DNA from: Geomonas anaerohicana
GTDB lineage: Bacteria; Desulfobacterota; Desulfuromonadia; Geobacterales; Geobacteraceae
Reading direction: 5' to 3'
NCBI RefSeq assembly: GCF_016458305.1
Contig: NZ_JAEMHL010000001.1
Coordinates: 760,111-824,110 of the forward strand
Length of the DNA stretch: 64,000 nt
Shown piece by piece: positions 45,001 to 53,319 of this stretch. Made by a program: the position numbers and the translations under genes. Positions within the stretch are counted from its first letter, which is position 1. Each line of letters begins with the position of its first letter. Below the pieces are notes generated by a model. It ran no database searches. It was not told the origin of the DNA and saw only the letters and a program-made list of their open reading frames with translations.

Positions 45001-45735
45001 ACCCGAGGTAAGGTCGGCCGGTGGCTTGACCGGGTAGTAGGCCACGTATTGGGGGAGGCTTAGTTGCTTCAGCCCGATGTGCACCGAGGTTTCCAGCGAC
45101 TTGCTGAGCGGCTTAAGCTTGCCGGCGAAGCTGAAGGGGGCGCCGTCGACCACCGCCGAGATACGCGGGTCGATGTATTTCTCCGCCAGGTAGGGGCTGT
45201 TGCTGATGAACGGCAGCGCGATGTCCAAGCCGCGGATGCTGTGTTTCCGTCCCCCGCCGACCATGCGGTCATCGAAATCGATCGACCCGTTTTTCAAACG
45301 GATGTTGTTGAGGGAAAAACGCAGCGGTGTTTTCTTCTCGTTCTCCTTTTCCTTGGGTTGCCGCTCGATGATGTCGCTGAAGTTGAACCGGTTGGGGGCG
45401 GTACGGACCAGGTTGACGGCCGGGGTGTCCAGGGTGATCTCCGAGAGGATCAAGGCCCTCTTGAAGATGGATGCCGGCGCGACTGAGGCCTCCAGGGTTT
45501 TGAAGGCGACCAGGGGCGGACCGGTCTTCTCGGCCAGAGTGAAGTCCCTGACGGCGACGTGCAGCGTGAGCGGGTTGATGCTGACCGAGCCGATGCGCGT
45601 AGTGCGACCGGTGGCGTCGTCGATCGCCGCTACAGCCTTGTTTTTTACGATGATAGGCAACACGGCCGCAGTAAAAAGAATGAGGGCGGCAAGTATTGCG
45701 GTGGAAATGAGAAGATATCTGTTGCGCCTTGACAA
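42091..45735 (-). CDS. Giant DUF748/AsmA-like envelope protein with OmpA-like end
   Basis: 1214 residues from a TTG at 45735, supported by a GAGG site seven bases upstream. One N-terminal membrane helix (~7-29) anchors a long periplasmic beta-rich chain with repeated AsmA/DUF748 segments (VAVRDFTLAEKTGPPLVAFK, IRLKNGSIDFDDRM, VTIQNGTLAFTDNHLPQTF). Such proteins may form bridges for lipid transport between membranes. A Pro/Ala-rich segment (~770-800) links the halves. The last ~180 residues resemble an OmpA-like end with VEIKGFVDKGKDPEGYRQEL. A GC-rich patch near 44040-44100 encodes PHAAARRGEAPPP, perhaps repeat-derived. Confidence 0.85.
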   Translation of the reverse strand: MSRRNRYLLISTAILAALILFTAAVLPIIVKNKAVAAIDDATGRTTRIGSVSINPLTLHVAVRDFTLAEKTGPPLVAFKTLEASVAPASIFKRALILSEITLDTPAVNLVRTAPNRFNFSDIIERQPKEKENEKKTPLRFSLNNIRLKNGSIDFDDRMVGGGRKHSIRGLDIALPFISNSPYLAEKYIDPRISAVVDGAPFSFAGKLKPLSKSLETSVHIGLKQLSLPQYVAYYPVKPPADLTSGNLTADLDLAYRISADKKPELTLKGLTRLDTVAVDLPGGKPLLRLPSLEVKATQLEALARNFQFQSINASGLELFVDRNQRGEWMHSRLVPAGKKEEAPKKPAEAEQQTNLLVSTFSCSKATIHFRDDLPKGGFRTTISDIDLTANNVSTAAGTAANYQLSLKPDEGTTLKTEGKFSTTPLAVTSAIQLSGLKLQRAWPYLTSYLTAPVQGTVALAGEVSYSEPTGVTVQNGNLSVAGLAARYGQKEGFDLALLQVNDAAFRQIENRMEIGDIRLSRGSLSLSKEADGKLSLLSLIIDQPAAPRSGAGSPHAAARRGEAPPPRTVKPFSYHLKQIQLEKLNFAFTDKTFEEPPRFTLRNTNLTLANLQGPKFAPAPLRFSTTYGKGAALKLNGTVTPAPFRYRGSVAVSRLPIADFEPYFPDTFNFSVIGGALDTNMNLDLALKDGKAKGSFRGNAGVRDFHSIDAVAEQDLLKWESLQFDEFQGDLDPFSLTIREVALNDVYSRIIIRRDGTLNLQDLVKKEPATLPARVQASAPAGTKPAPVVTTAAVATVATVSAAPSPASPPAPQRQVSVGSVTIQNGTLAFTDNHLPQTFNSTFYNLGGRVSGLTSEESKFADVDLRGNLENHSPMQITGRLNPLRDDLFVDLKISFRDIELSPVTPYSGTYLGYAIDKGKLFLDLKYLIERKQLTSENKVFIDQFTFGKKVESSQATSLPVRLAVALLKDRNGEIHLDLPVTGRTDDPQFSIWGLIGQVLKNLLVKAATSPFALLSSLGGSGQDFSVINFQPGSSDLPADEEKKLTQLAKVLADRPGLKVEIKGFVDKGKDPEGYRQELLTRKVKNEKFLHLVKEQQTREGDSSENVQLTAEEYSKFLKAVYKKEKFPKPRNALGMVKDLPDNEMKKLIVANTVVGENELQSLARERSATVIKYLVAKGGLPPEKLFQASDNIYKAPEKETASRSRVEFNAIAK

Positions 45736-46011
45736 GGGAAACCTCGATTAGCCTGAGTGTCGTTTCACATACTATAACTTAGCACGTTTGTGACAAAGCG
45801 CACGCAGCATCAGTGGACAGGACGCTGTAGCCCTGAGCTTGCGCACAGAGCGAAGCAGGCACAAATAAAGAATATTCACCATATAAAACATTGCCAAGTT
45901 CGAATAAAAAGGTGGCAATCCATATCTAGTGGGCTAGAATCGTATTCCAACTGTCTCAAAGTCAAAGTACATGTAGATCCGGTTGATTCGAGTTCTGGTT
46001 AGAGGTAGAAA

Positions 46012-48750
46012 ATGCCTTGGATAATCATTGCCGCTATAGCGACTGCCAGTTCGGTGACGATACTGTCGCTTGTTAATGTCTACCTCTACTCCCGCTACAA
46101 AGAGCCCTTCATGAAACTGTGGGCGCTCGCCTGGGGGATTCACGTCTGCCGCTACCTTTTTCTCATCTTCTCGGTACTCTGGCCTTCCAGTCTGATCTTC
46201 AAGGAAATCAACTACCTCTGCATCGTCGCCAGTGCGGTGATCCTCCTGGCCGGCACCAGGAATTTCATCGGCCGCCCTCTCGCGCACGGGTTCACCGTCA
46301 CCGGCACGGCCATAGCGCTTTGGACCATCGGCATCCTGTCAACCGGGTTGCCGGTCATGTACGCCATCGTTCCCATCTTCGCCTTCCTCGCCTTTACCTA
46401 CATCCGCATCGGCATCGAGGTGCTGAAACAGGCCGCGCCAGGTGAGGTGGCCGGCCGCGTGGTGGGCTGGCTCTTCATCGTCTGGGGTCTCCACCAGGCC
46501 GACTACCCGTTGCTGCGTCCCATAGCATGGTTCGCGCCCTGGGGCTTTCTCTTCGGCAGCATCGTTGCCACCAGCATCGCCATCGGCATGATCCTCATCT
46601 ACTTCGAGAGAATGCAACGGGGGTTGCAGGAAAAGGAGACCCGTCACCTGAACCTGATCGAGTCGTCGCACAACTGGATCTGGGAGGTAGACGCCAACGC
46701 CCGTTATACCTTCGCGAGCCCCCAGGTAAAGGAGCTGCTCGGCTATGCGCCGGAGGAGGTGATCGGGAAGACCCCTTTCGACCTGATGCCGGACGGGGAG
46801 GCCGACCGCATCGGCGCCATCTTCGCCGGGATCAGCTCCCGGCGCGACCCCTTTCACCGGCTGGAGAACACCAATCGCCACAAGGATGGCCGCCTGGTGG
46901 TGCTGGAGACCAGCGGCGTACCGTACTACGACGGGCAGGGGAGCTTCCTTGGCTATCGCGGCATGGACCAGGACATAACCGAGCGCAAGCAGGCGGAGAC
47001 GCGCCGGGAGGTGAGCCGGGAGGTGCTGCAGGTCCTGAACGAACCGGGAGACCTGAAGCAGTCGGTGCAACGAGTCATCGAACTGCTCAAGGTGAAGCTG
47101 GACCTTGCCGCGGTGGGGATTCGCCTGCAGGAGGGGGAGGACTACCCGTACTGGTCCCAGTCCGGATTCCCGCAGGCGATGCTCGATCAGGAAAATACCC
47201 TGGTGGAGCGCTCCGCGCAGGGCGGGATCTGCAGGGACCAGGACGGCAAGGTCCGCCTGGAGTGCACCTGCGGCCTGGTCATTTCCGGGAGGGTGCCGCA
47301 GGGGCACCCCAACGTCACCCCGGGGGGAAGCTTCTGGACCAACGATTCCTTTCAGCTGCTGGATCTCCCCCGGGACCAGGATCCGCGCCACAACCCGCGC
47401 AACGTCTGTATGCACCGCAACTACGCCTCCATCGCTCTGGTCCCGATCCGCTACAAGGACAAGATCGTCGGCCTGATCCAGTGCAACGATCATCGCAAGG
47501 AACGCTTCAGTCCTGAGTCGTTGCAGCACCTGGAAGGGATCGCGGCGTACGTCGGCGCGGCGCTGATGCGCAAGTGGTCCGAGGAGGAGCGGATCACCCT
47601 GGAGACCCAGCTGCAACAGGCCCAGCGGATGGAATCGATAGGGCGGCTGGCGGGGGGCGTCGCGCACGACTTCAATAACATGCTGGGGGTCATCATCGGA
47701 CATGCCGGGCTGGCGCTGATGGACACCGCCCCGGCGGAGCCGATCCAGGTTCACCTGCAGGAGATCAGCAAGGCCGCCGAGCGCTCAGCCGATCTTACCC
47801 GGCAGCTGCTCGCCTTTGCCCGCAAGCAGGCCATCAAGCCCCAGGTGCTGGACCTGAACGAGACCATAAGTGGCATGTTGAAGATGCTGCAGCGGCTGAT
47901 CGGCGAGGAGATCCATCTCTGCTGGCAGCCCGGGAGCAGGATCTGGCCGGTAAAGATGGACCGGTCCCAGATCGACCAGATCATGGCCAACCTCTGCGTC
48001 AATGCCCGCGATGCCATCGTCAACGTCGGCAACGTCACCATCAAGACCGGCACCGTCGGCATCGATGACGGTTACCGCTCGCAGCACCCCCAGGCGGAGC
48101 CGGGGGAGTATGTGTGGATCTCGGTCACCGATGACGGGGAGGGGATGGACAAGGAAACGCTGGGGCATATTTTCGAGCCCTTCTTCACCACCAAGGGCGT
48201 CGGCGCCGGGACCGGGCTTGGCCTTGCCACCATCTACGGCATCGTTACCCAGAACAACGGCTTCATCGATGTCGCCAGCGAACCCGGGCAAGGCGCGACC
48301 TTCACCATCCATATCCCGAGGTACTGCGGTGCCGACGCGGCCGGCGCGCTGCAGCATCAGGTGCCCGAACCGCCGCGCGGCCGGGAAACCATCCTGCTGG
48401 TGGAGGATGAACCGGCCATACTGCAGATGACGACCATGCTCCTGGAGAGCCTGGGGTACGTGGTGCTGACGGCGGGGTCCCCGAGCGAGGCGATCGGCAT
48501 GGCGGAGCAGCGGCCGGGGGGGATCGACCTGCTGATGACGGACGTGGTCATGCCTGAGATGAACGGCCGTCAACTGGCCGGCGCGCTGGGGACCGGCCAC
48601 CCGCGCCTGAAGTGCCTGTTCATGTCCGGTTATACCGCCGACATCATCGCCCACCACGGGGTCATCGACGACGGGCTGTACTTCATCCAGAAGCCGTTCT
48701 CGCTTCCGGTACTGGCGGTGAAGCTGCGCGAGGTGCTGGAGCAGGTTTGA
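46012..48750 (+). CDS. Hybrid histidine kinase: 7TM-PAS-GAF-HisKA-HATPase-REC
   Basis: 912 residues. Residues 1-200 contain about seven membrane helices, a membrane-embedded sensor of MASE/7TM type. PAS (~212-330) starts LIESSHNWIWEVDANARYTF. A GAF-like domain (~345-525) has an unusual Cys-containing insert (GGICRDQDGKVRLECTCG) that could bind a metal. H-box LAGGVAHDFNN (His ~550), HATPase_c with GAGTGLGLATIYGIVTQNNG and a receiver (LMTDVVMPEMNG) complete it. The C-terminal half is closest to the kinase at 22782. AGAGGT precedes the ATG. Confidence 0.92.
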   Translation: MPWIIIAAIATASSVTILSLVNVYLYSRYKEPFMKLWALAWGIHVCRYLFLIFSVLWPSSLIFKEINYLCIVASAVILLAGTRNFIGRPLAHGFTVTGTAIALWTIGILSTGLPVMYAIVPIFAFLAFTYIRIGIEVLKQAAPGEVAGRVVGWLFIVWGLHQADYPLLRPIAWFAPWGFLFGSIVATSIAIGMILIYFERMQRGLQEKETRHLNLIESSHNWIWEVDANARYTFASPQVKELLGYAPEEVIGKTPFDLMPDGEADRIGAIFAGISSRRDPFHRLENTNRHKDGRLVVLETSGVPYYDGQGSFLGYRGMDQDITERKQAETRREVSREVLQVLNEPGDLKQSVQRVIELLKVKLDLAAVGIRLQEGEDYPYWSQSGFPQAMLDQENTLVERSAQGGICRDQDGKVRLECTCGLVISGRVPQGHPNVTPGGSFWTNDSFQLLDLPRDQDPRHNPRNVCMHRNYASIALVPIRYKDKIVGLIQCNDHRKERFSPESLQHLEGIAAYVGAALMRKWSEEERITLETQLQQAQRMESIGRLAGGVAHDFNNMLGVIIGHAGLALMDTAPAEPIQVHLQEISKAAERSADLTRQLLAFARKQAIKPQVLDLNETISGMLKMLQRLIGEEIHLCWQPGSRIWPVKMDRSQIDQIMANLCVNARDAIVNVGNVTIKTGTVGIDDGYRSQHPQAEPGEYVWISVTDDGEGMDKETLGHIFEPFFTTKGVGAGTGLGLATIYGIVTQNNGFIDVASEPGQGATFTIHIPRYCGADAAGALQHQVPEPPRGRETILLVEDEPAILQMTTMLLESLGYVVLTAGSPSEAIGMAEQRPGGIDLLMTDVVMPEMNGRQLAGALGTGHPRLKCLFMSGYTADIIAHHGVIDDGLYFIQKPFSLPVLAVKLREVLEQV

Positions 48751-48811
48751 CGGGAAGGCCCGGATCTGTGCTGGTGCGGGCTGTCTTGTGGACGCGAGAG
48801 TCGGGGGGGGG

Positions 48812-49549
48812 ATGGAGTTCGCGATAGTACTGCCGGTTGCTTTTCTCGCTTCGCTGCTCAGTGCCATGAGCGGCGCGGGTTCCGCCATGCTCACCACGCC
48901 GGTGTGGCTGGCGCTCGGTTTCCCGCTGCCGGTGGCGATCGCTTCCAACCAGCTGAACGGGGCGGCCTGGACGCTCCTCGCCGCCCGCAACTACCTCAAG
49001 GGGCGCCGGGTCGACTGGGGGCTCATCGGGGTGATGATCCTGTGCGGCCTAGCCGGTGCCTACGTCGGGACCATGATCGTGCGGGGCGTCGACCCCCGCC
49101 TGCTGCAGCGCGTCATCGGCACCATCATCCTGTCACTGGTGGTCGTGGTGGCGCTGAACCCTTCCCTGGGACGCGAGGAGCGCGAGCCCGCGCTCTCCCG
49201 TGCCGTCACCGCGCTGCTCGCCTTTCCCCTGGGCGTCTACGAATCCTTCTTCGGCTCCGGCAACGGGCTCTTCACCTCGCTGCTCCTTGCCAAGGGGCGC
49301 GGCCAGACCCTGGTCGTCTCGCTGGGGTGCTATTACCAGATCGCCTTCTTTTGGAACTGTTTCGCCGTCGCCATCTACAGCAGTGCGGGTCTCGCCGATG
49401 CCCGGCTCATGCTCCCTTCGACCGTCGGCTCGGTGGCGGGCGCCTACCTTGGGTCCAGGATCGGGCGGCACAAGGGACACGACTGGGTGCGCGGGCTCTT
49501 CGTGCTCCTGGGTGGCATCCTGGGGCTCAAGCTGGTGCTTGGGCGGTAA
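48812..49549 (+). CDS. TauE/SafE-family membrane permease
   Basis: 245 residues from ATG 48812; the frame is open to 48788 but the GTG there is less likely. About eight membrane helices in two repeats; SAMSGAGSAMLTTPVWLALG and VYESFFGSGNGLFTSLLL are the family's repeated Gly-rich motifs. Relatives export sulfite, sulfoacetate or related anions; the substrate is unknown. The stop codon lies in the first unit of an 11-bp tandem array. Confidence 0.85.
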   Translation: MEFAIVLPVAFLASLLSAMSGAGSAMLTTPVWLALGFPLPVAIASNQLNGAAWTLLAARNYLKGRRVDWGLIGVMILCGLAGAYVGTMIVRGVDPRLLQRVIGTIILSLVVVVALNPSLGREEREPALSRAVTALLAFPLGVYESFFGSGNGLFTSLLLAKGRGQTLVVSLGCYYQIAFFWNCFAVAIYSSAGLADARLMLPSTVGSVAGAYLGSRIGRHKGHDWVRGLFVLLGGILGLKLVLGR

Positions 49550-49605
49550 GTGGGCGGTAAGTGGGCGGTAAGTGGGGAGTCGGTGGGGAGTCGGTGGGGA
49601 GTCGG
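49540..49605. repeat. Six tandem 11-bp units (3 x TGGGCGGTAAG, 3 x TGGGGAGTCGG)
   Basis: Three copies of TGGGCGGTAAG (49540-49572) are followed without a gap by three copies of TGGGGAGTCGG (49573-49605). The last codons and stop of the TauE gene are part of unit 1. The convergent dioxygenase stop follows five bases after the array. It is a recent-looking slippage product. Confidence 0.9.
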
Positions 49606-49610
49606 TGGGG

Positions 49611-50390
49611 CTAGCCTACCTGTACCGCCAGCATGGAGATGGAGCCGCCGTCGACGCCCTGCACCGGGAAGGTGACCTGCTCCCCCACCTGCCTGGTCGC
49701 CAGTACGTACAGGAGCGGCAGGTAATGGTCCGGCGTGGGGATGGAGAGCCTGGCGTCCTCCCCTAGCGTGTCGTACGCCACCAGGGGCGCGTGGTCCCCT
49801 GCCAGCATCAACTCCCTCGCCCTCGCTTCGAAGCGCACGGCCCAGTCATAAGGCTCGGCAAGGTGTCTCCCCCAGGCATACGTGTGCAGGTTGTGCACGA
49901 GGTTGCCGCTCCCCACGATGAGGATCCCCTCCTCGCGCAGCGGGGTGAGCTTTTCGCCCAGGTCGTAGTGGAACTGCGCCGGCTGCGTCTCGTCGATGCT
50001 CAACTGCAGCACCGGAATGTCGGCGTCCGGAAAGAGGTGGCATAACACGGCCCAGGTGCCGTGGTCCAGCCCCCAGCTGTCGTCTCCCTGCACCGCCATG
50101 GGCGCGAGCATGCGCTGCAGTTGCCGGGCGAGTTCCGGAGCACCGGGGGCGGGATACTGCATCTGGTAGAGCTCCGGTGGGAACCCTCCGAAGTCGTGAA
50201 TGGTGCGGGGGCTCTCGTTGACGGTGACCGCTGTGCCGGGGCGGTACCAGTGGGCGGAAACGCAGACGATGGCCTCCGGGCGCGGGATGTTGCGCCCCAG
50301 GCTACGCCACCCTTGGGTGTAGTCGTTGCTGGCCAGCGCATTCATCGGGTTGCCATGTCCCAAAAAGAGGGCGGGCATTCTTGACGGCAT
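49611..50390 (-). CDS. ygiD: LigB-type extradiol dioxygenase (YgiD/DODA)
   Basis: 259 residues of the class III ring-cleaving dioxygenase family. The metal-binding His residues lie in LFLGHGNPMNAL and SAHWYRPG, and GLDHGTWAVLCHLFPDADIP is diagnostic of YgiD/4,5-DOPA dioxygenase. GSGNLVHNLH carries a further active-site His. The physiological substrate is uncertain in non-plant organisms. It lies next to a cupin gene on the same strand, with a terminator between them. Confidence 0.92.
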   Translation of the reverse strand: MPSRMPALFLGHGNPMNALASNDYTQGWRSLGRNIPRPEAIVCVSAHWYRPGTAVTVNESPRTIHDFGGFPPELYQMQYPAPGAPELARQLQRMLAPMAVQGDDSWGLDHGTWAVLCHLFPDADIPVLQLSIDETQPAQFHYDLGEKLTPLREEGILIVGSGNLVHNLHTYAWGRHLAEPYDWAVRFEARARELMLAGDHAPLVAYDTLGEDARLSIPTPDHYLPLLYVLATRQVGEQVTFPVQGVDGGSISMLAVQVG

Positions 50391-50459
50391 GTCAGGCTCC
50401 TTTCCTTGTGAGATATCCGACAGTTATACTGCCCCCCGCGCTCGGGTGCAACCGCCGTA

Positions 50460-50492
50460 CAAAAATGGGGCGCCTGACGGCGGCGCCCCATC
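50460..50492 (-). terminator. Terminator after the cupin gene
   Basis: On the minus strand ATGGGGCGCC and GGCGCCCCAT form a perfect 10-bp stem with a seven-base loop (GCCGTCA), followed by TTTTTG. It lies 18 bp past the cupin stop and separates the cupin from the dioxygenase gene. Confidence 0.9.
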
Positions 50493-50510
50493 TACCTTTG
50501 CCGGCACCGC

Positions 50511-50885
50511 TCAGGCCGCCTTGGCGTAATCGATCATCCCCTGGAAATCCACTACCACGGCCGGTTCATCTCCGACTACCCAGGCATCGTGTCCCATCGG
50601 TAACAGTGAGACGTCGCCCGGGCCGCAATCGAACTCGCTGCCGTCGTCCATCACCACGTGGAGCCTCCCGGAGACGTGGTACTGGAAGTGCGGGGCTTCA
50701 CAGCTCTTGGTGTGCACCAACGGCTGCACCGACGTCGACCAGCGCCAGCCGGGGAGGAAGGTCGCTCTGCCCACCAGCGCCCCGCCGATCATGATCAGCT
50801 CTACCTTGCCCTTAGGGAACTCCCTCACTTCGTAGGGAGTCGCGAAGTTTCTTACCTCCGCTTTGTCACTCGATATGACTCTCAT
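50511..50885 (-). CDS. Small cupin-domain protein
   Basis: 124 residues from ATG 50885 (GAGGAG site); the upstream ATG at 50918 lacks one. A single cupin barrel with HFQYHVSGRLHVVMDDGSEF and GPGDVSLLPMGHDAWV, which match cupin motifs 1 and 2 with metal-ligand-like His residues. Its function is unknown; such proteins are often binding or regulatory domains. It is divergent from the flavocytochrome gene. Confidence 0.85.
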   Translation of the reverse strand: MRVISSDKAEVRNFATPYEVREFPKGKVELIMIGGALVGRATFLPGWRWSTSVQPLVHTKSCEAPHFQYHVSGRLHVVMDDGSEFDCGPGDVSLLPMGHDAWVVGDEPAVVVDFQGMIDYAKAA

Positions 50886-51084
50886 AGCGCTCTCCTCAAG
50901 ACGCGTTCGTTTGCTCATGAGTCATTGTAGTACTGTCATTGCCCCCCGGTCAAACTCCCCGGGACACCTTGCGTTGGCCGCTGATCCGATGCTCGCTCTG
51001 CGTCCTGTAATGCTTTTCGAAATCCTTCCTTCCAAACCACTCACCTCGCCAGCTAAATCCCTGTCACTACAAGAGGTATAGCCG

Positions 51085-51183
51085 CAGGTTATAACGATAA
51101 CCTGAGGTTATGGCCCGTGCTAACCGGCCGAAAAGACAACCGCTTTCCTAATGAGCCATGGGGCCCCCATAACCTGCGGTTAT
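51085..51183. promoter_or_regulatory. Array of ATAACC-N3-GGTTAT palindromes (operator-like)
   Basis: CAGGTTATAACGATAACCTG (51085-51104, 8-bp arms) overlaps ATAACCTGAGGTTAT (51097-51111, perfect). A third site, ATAACCTGCGGTTAT, lies at 51169-51183, 72 bp from the second. The sites stand 190-290 bp before the flavocytochrome c gene in a 490-bp divergent region shared with the cupin gene. They look like cooperative binding sites for a dimeric regulator whose identity is unknown. TTGTCA near 51195 with TAAAGT 16 bp on could be the promoter. Confidence 0.65.
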
Positions 51184-51376
51184 CGTTCGCTGTCGTTGTC
51201 AATTAAGGCCGTGCGGCTAAAGTTATCATTAATTCGACACCTTGGCCTGTTGCACCGGTATTGGCATCACTCGTGCTCAGTGGAGGAGGTTCGCATGGGG
51301 AGGAGGTCTGCTCCCCTGCGGCCATTTCCGGTGCAATAACGCGGGTTACCACCCGAGACAACAAGAAAGGAGAAAG

Positions 51377-53137
51377 ATGATGAGTTCGAGGATAGGCATT
51401 GTGTTGGCGGCATTGCTGGTGCTGATCTCCGCCACGGTCACGTGGGCAGGCGGCTCGGAGCCGCTGGCGAAGCTGCACGAAGGGAAGGCGACCTGCGCCG
51501 ATTGCCACGGCAGCAGCAAGAAGATCAGCGTCGACGACAGCGAGAAGGGCGTGAACAAGAACTGCGTCGGTTGCCACGGCACCTTGGCTGAGATGGGGAA
51601 GAAATCCCAGGAGGAAGTGAACCCCCACAAGTCGCACCTGGGTGACATCAACTGTACCGCCTGCCACCACGGCCACACCGCATCCTGGGCTTACTGTCTG
51701 AGCTGCCATCCGTTCGACATGAAGATCGCCGGCGCAGGCGCCACCCCGACCAAGGCCACTCCCGTTGCCAAGGCCAAGAAGCGCGCCGAGAAGGTGGACA
51801 TCGTGGTCATCGGTGCCGGTGCTGCCGGCTTCACCGCGGCCATTACCGCACATGACGCCGGGGCCAAGGTGGTCATCATCGAGAAACAGCCCATCACCGG
51901 CGGCAACAGCATGCTGGCGGCCGGCGGGATGAACGCCGCCGAGACCACCTTCCAGAAAGAGAAGGGAATCGCCGACTCGGTCGATCTCATGTACAAGGAC
52001 ACCATGACCGGCGGCGGCAACCTGAACGATCCGGCCCTGGCCATGGTGCTGGCCAAAAACTCGGCCGGTTCGGTTGCCTGGCTCACCGGGCTCGGCGCAG
52101 ATTTGAGCGACGTCGGCCGCATGGGGGGCGCCAGCGTCAACAGGACCCATCGTCCCAAGGGGGGCGCCGCGGTCGGAGCCCACATCACCGAGGTGCTGCG
52201 CAGAAACGCCGCCCAGCGCAACATCGACATCCGCGTCAACAGCAAGGTGGTTAAGATCCTGGAGGACAAGAAGGGGCGCGTGACCGGTGTCCGCGTGGCG
52301 GGCAAGCACAGCGGCGAGTACACCATCAATGCCAAGGCGGTCATCATCGCGGCGGGTGGCTTCTCCGCCAACCCCGAGCGGGTCGCCTACTACCGTCCCG
52401 AGTACAAGGGGATGACCACCTCCAACCAGCCCGGCGCCACCGGTGACGGCATCGACCTCGGTACTGCCGTGGGCGGCGACCTCAAGGACATGAAGGAGAT
52501 CCAGATCCACCCGACCGTCGCTGCCGGTAGCCGTACCCTGATCACCGAGGCGGTGCGGGGCAACGGCGCCATCCTGGTGAACCATGAAGGGAAGCGCTTC
52601 GTAAACGAGCTCACCACCCGCGACAAGGCATCCGCCGCCATCCTGGCCCAGAAGGGGCAGTCGGCCTACCTCGTCTTCGATGACGGCGTCCGCAAGAGCC
52701 TGAAGCAGATCGACGGCTACTTCCACCTGAATCTGGTGCAGCAAGGGGCGACCCTCAAGGACCTCGCCGCCGCCATCAAGGTCCCGGCCGAGACCCTGGA
52801 AGCGACCGTCGCCTCGTACAACAAGGGGGTCGACGACAAGAACGATGCCGAGTTCAAGCGCCCCGACCTGCCGCGCGCGCTGCGCACCGCCAAGTACTAC
52901 GCCATCGAGGTGAAGCCGGGCGTGCACTACACCATGGGCGGCCTGAAGATCACCACCGGCAGCGAAGTCGTCGCCAAGGACGGCAAGACCATCCCCGGCC
53001 TCTTCGCGGCGGGCGAGGGGACCGGCGGGGTGCACGGCAAGAACCGGCTGGGCGGGAACTCCATCTCGCAGACCATCACCTTCGGCCGCATTGCCGGCGA
53101 GAACGCAGCCAAGCTCGCCAGGAACACCCGTCCCTAG
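51377..53137 (+). CDS. Tetraheme flavocytochrome c, fumarate-reductase type
   Basis: 586 residues. After a signal peptide (cleavage near TVTWAGG, ~25) come four CxxCH heme sites: CADCH (40-44), CVGCH (63-67), CTACH (93-97) and CLSCH (107-111). The flavoprotein part begins VDIVVIGAGAAGFTAAITAH (FAD) and carries EAVRGNGAILVNHEGKRFVN and ELTTRDKASAAI, which contain the catalytic Arg region of Shewanella FccA/Ifc3, plus GVHYTMGGL and GGNSISQTITFGR. It should be a soluble periplasmic fumarate reductase or a related reductase. AAGGAG precedes the ATG; M1/M2 is ambiguous by one codon. Confidence 0.93.
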   Translation: MMSSRIGIVLAALLVLISATVTWAGGSEPLAKLHEGKATCADCHGSSKKISVDDSEKGVNKNCVGCHGTLAEMGKKSQEEVNPHKSHLGDINCTACHHGHTASWAYCLSCHPFDMKIAGAGATPTKATPVAKAKKRAEKVDIVVIGAGAAGFTAAITAHDAGAKVVIIEKQPITGGNSMLAAGGMNAAETTFQKEKGIADSVDLMYKDTMTGGGNLNDPALAMVLAKNSAGSVAWLTGLGADLSDVGRMGGASVNRTHRPKGGAAVGAHITEVLRRNAAQRNIDIRVNSKVVKILEDKKGRVTGVRVAGKHSGEYTINAKAVIIAAGGFSANPERVAYYRPEYKGMTTSNQPGATGDGIDLGTAVGGDLKDMKEIQIHPTVAAGSRTLITEAVRGNGAILVNHEGKRFVNELTTRDKASAAILAQKGQSAYLVFDDGVRKSLKQIDGYFHLNLVQQGATLKDLAAAIKVPAETLEATVASYNKGVDDKNDAEFKRPDLPRALRTAKYYAIEVKPGVHYTMGGLKITTGSEVVAKDGKTIPGLFAAGEGTGGVHGKNRLGGNSISQTITFGRIAGENAAKLARNTRP

Positions 53138-53188
53138 CAGGTGTAGAGTAGATACTGCAGTTTTCAAAATCGGACAGTTCCCAGCTAG

Positions 53189-53293
53189 CCCCCTCCCTTG
53201 ACGGGAGGGGGCCGGGGCGTGGGTGACCTTGCCATGACCGCAAATGTGGCACCTACCCCCACCCCCTAACCCCTCGCGCGAGGGGAGGGGGGA
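53189..53293. repeat. REPIN-like pair with CCCCTCCC/GGGAGGGG palindromes, copy 2
   Basis: GCCCCCTCCCTTGACGGGAG followed by GGGGCCGGGGCGTGGGTGA (53189-53228), and the inverted partner CTACCCCCACCCCCTAACCC followed by CTCGCGCGAGGGGAGGGGGG (53253-53292). The two arms are imperfect inverted copies around a 24-bp interior, the same architecture as family A. The left arm core matches 40137-40163. Confidence 0.75.
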
Positions 53294-53319
53294 TTTTGTG
53301 AGGCAAACACGAGGCGGGC

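Noticed and set aside
45800..45880. GCGCACAGAGCGAAGCAGG upstream of the 7TM kinase as a second GEMM riboswitch
   Set aside because: Only a short resemblance; the GNRA hairpin, GCAAAGCC and GCCGGGTTGCCGA parts are missing.
51203..53167. 654-codon minus-strand ORF opposite the flavocytochrome
   Set aside because: The plus strand has four heme motifs and FAD motifs in frame; the antisense ORF arises from high G+C.
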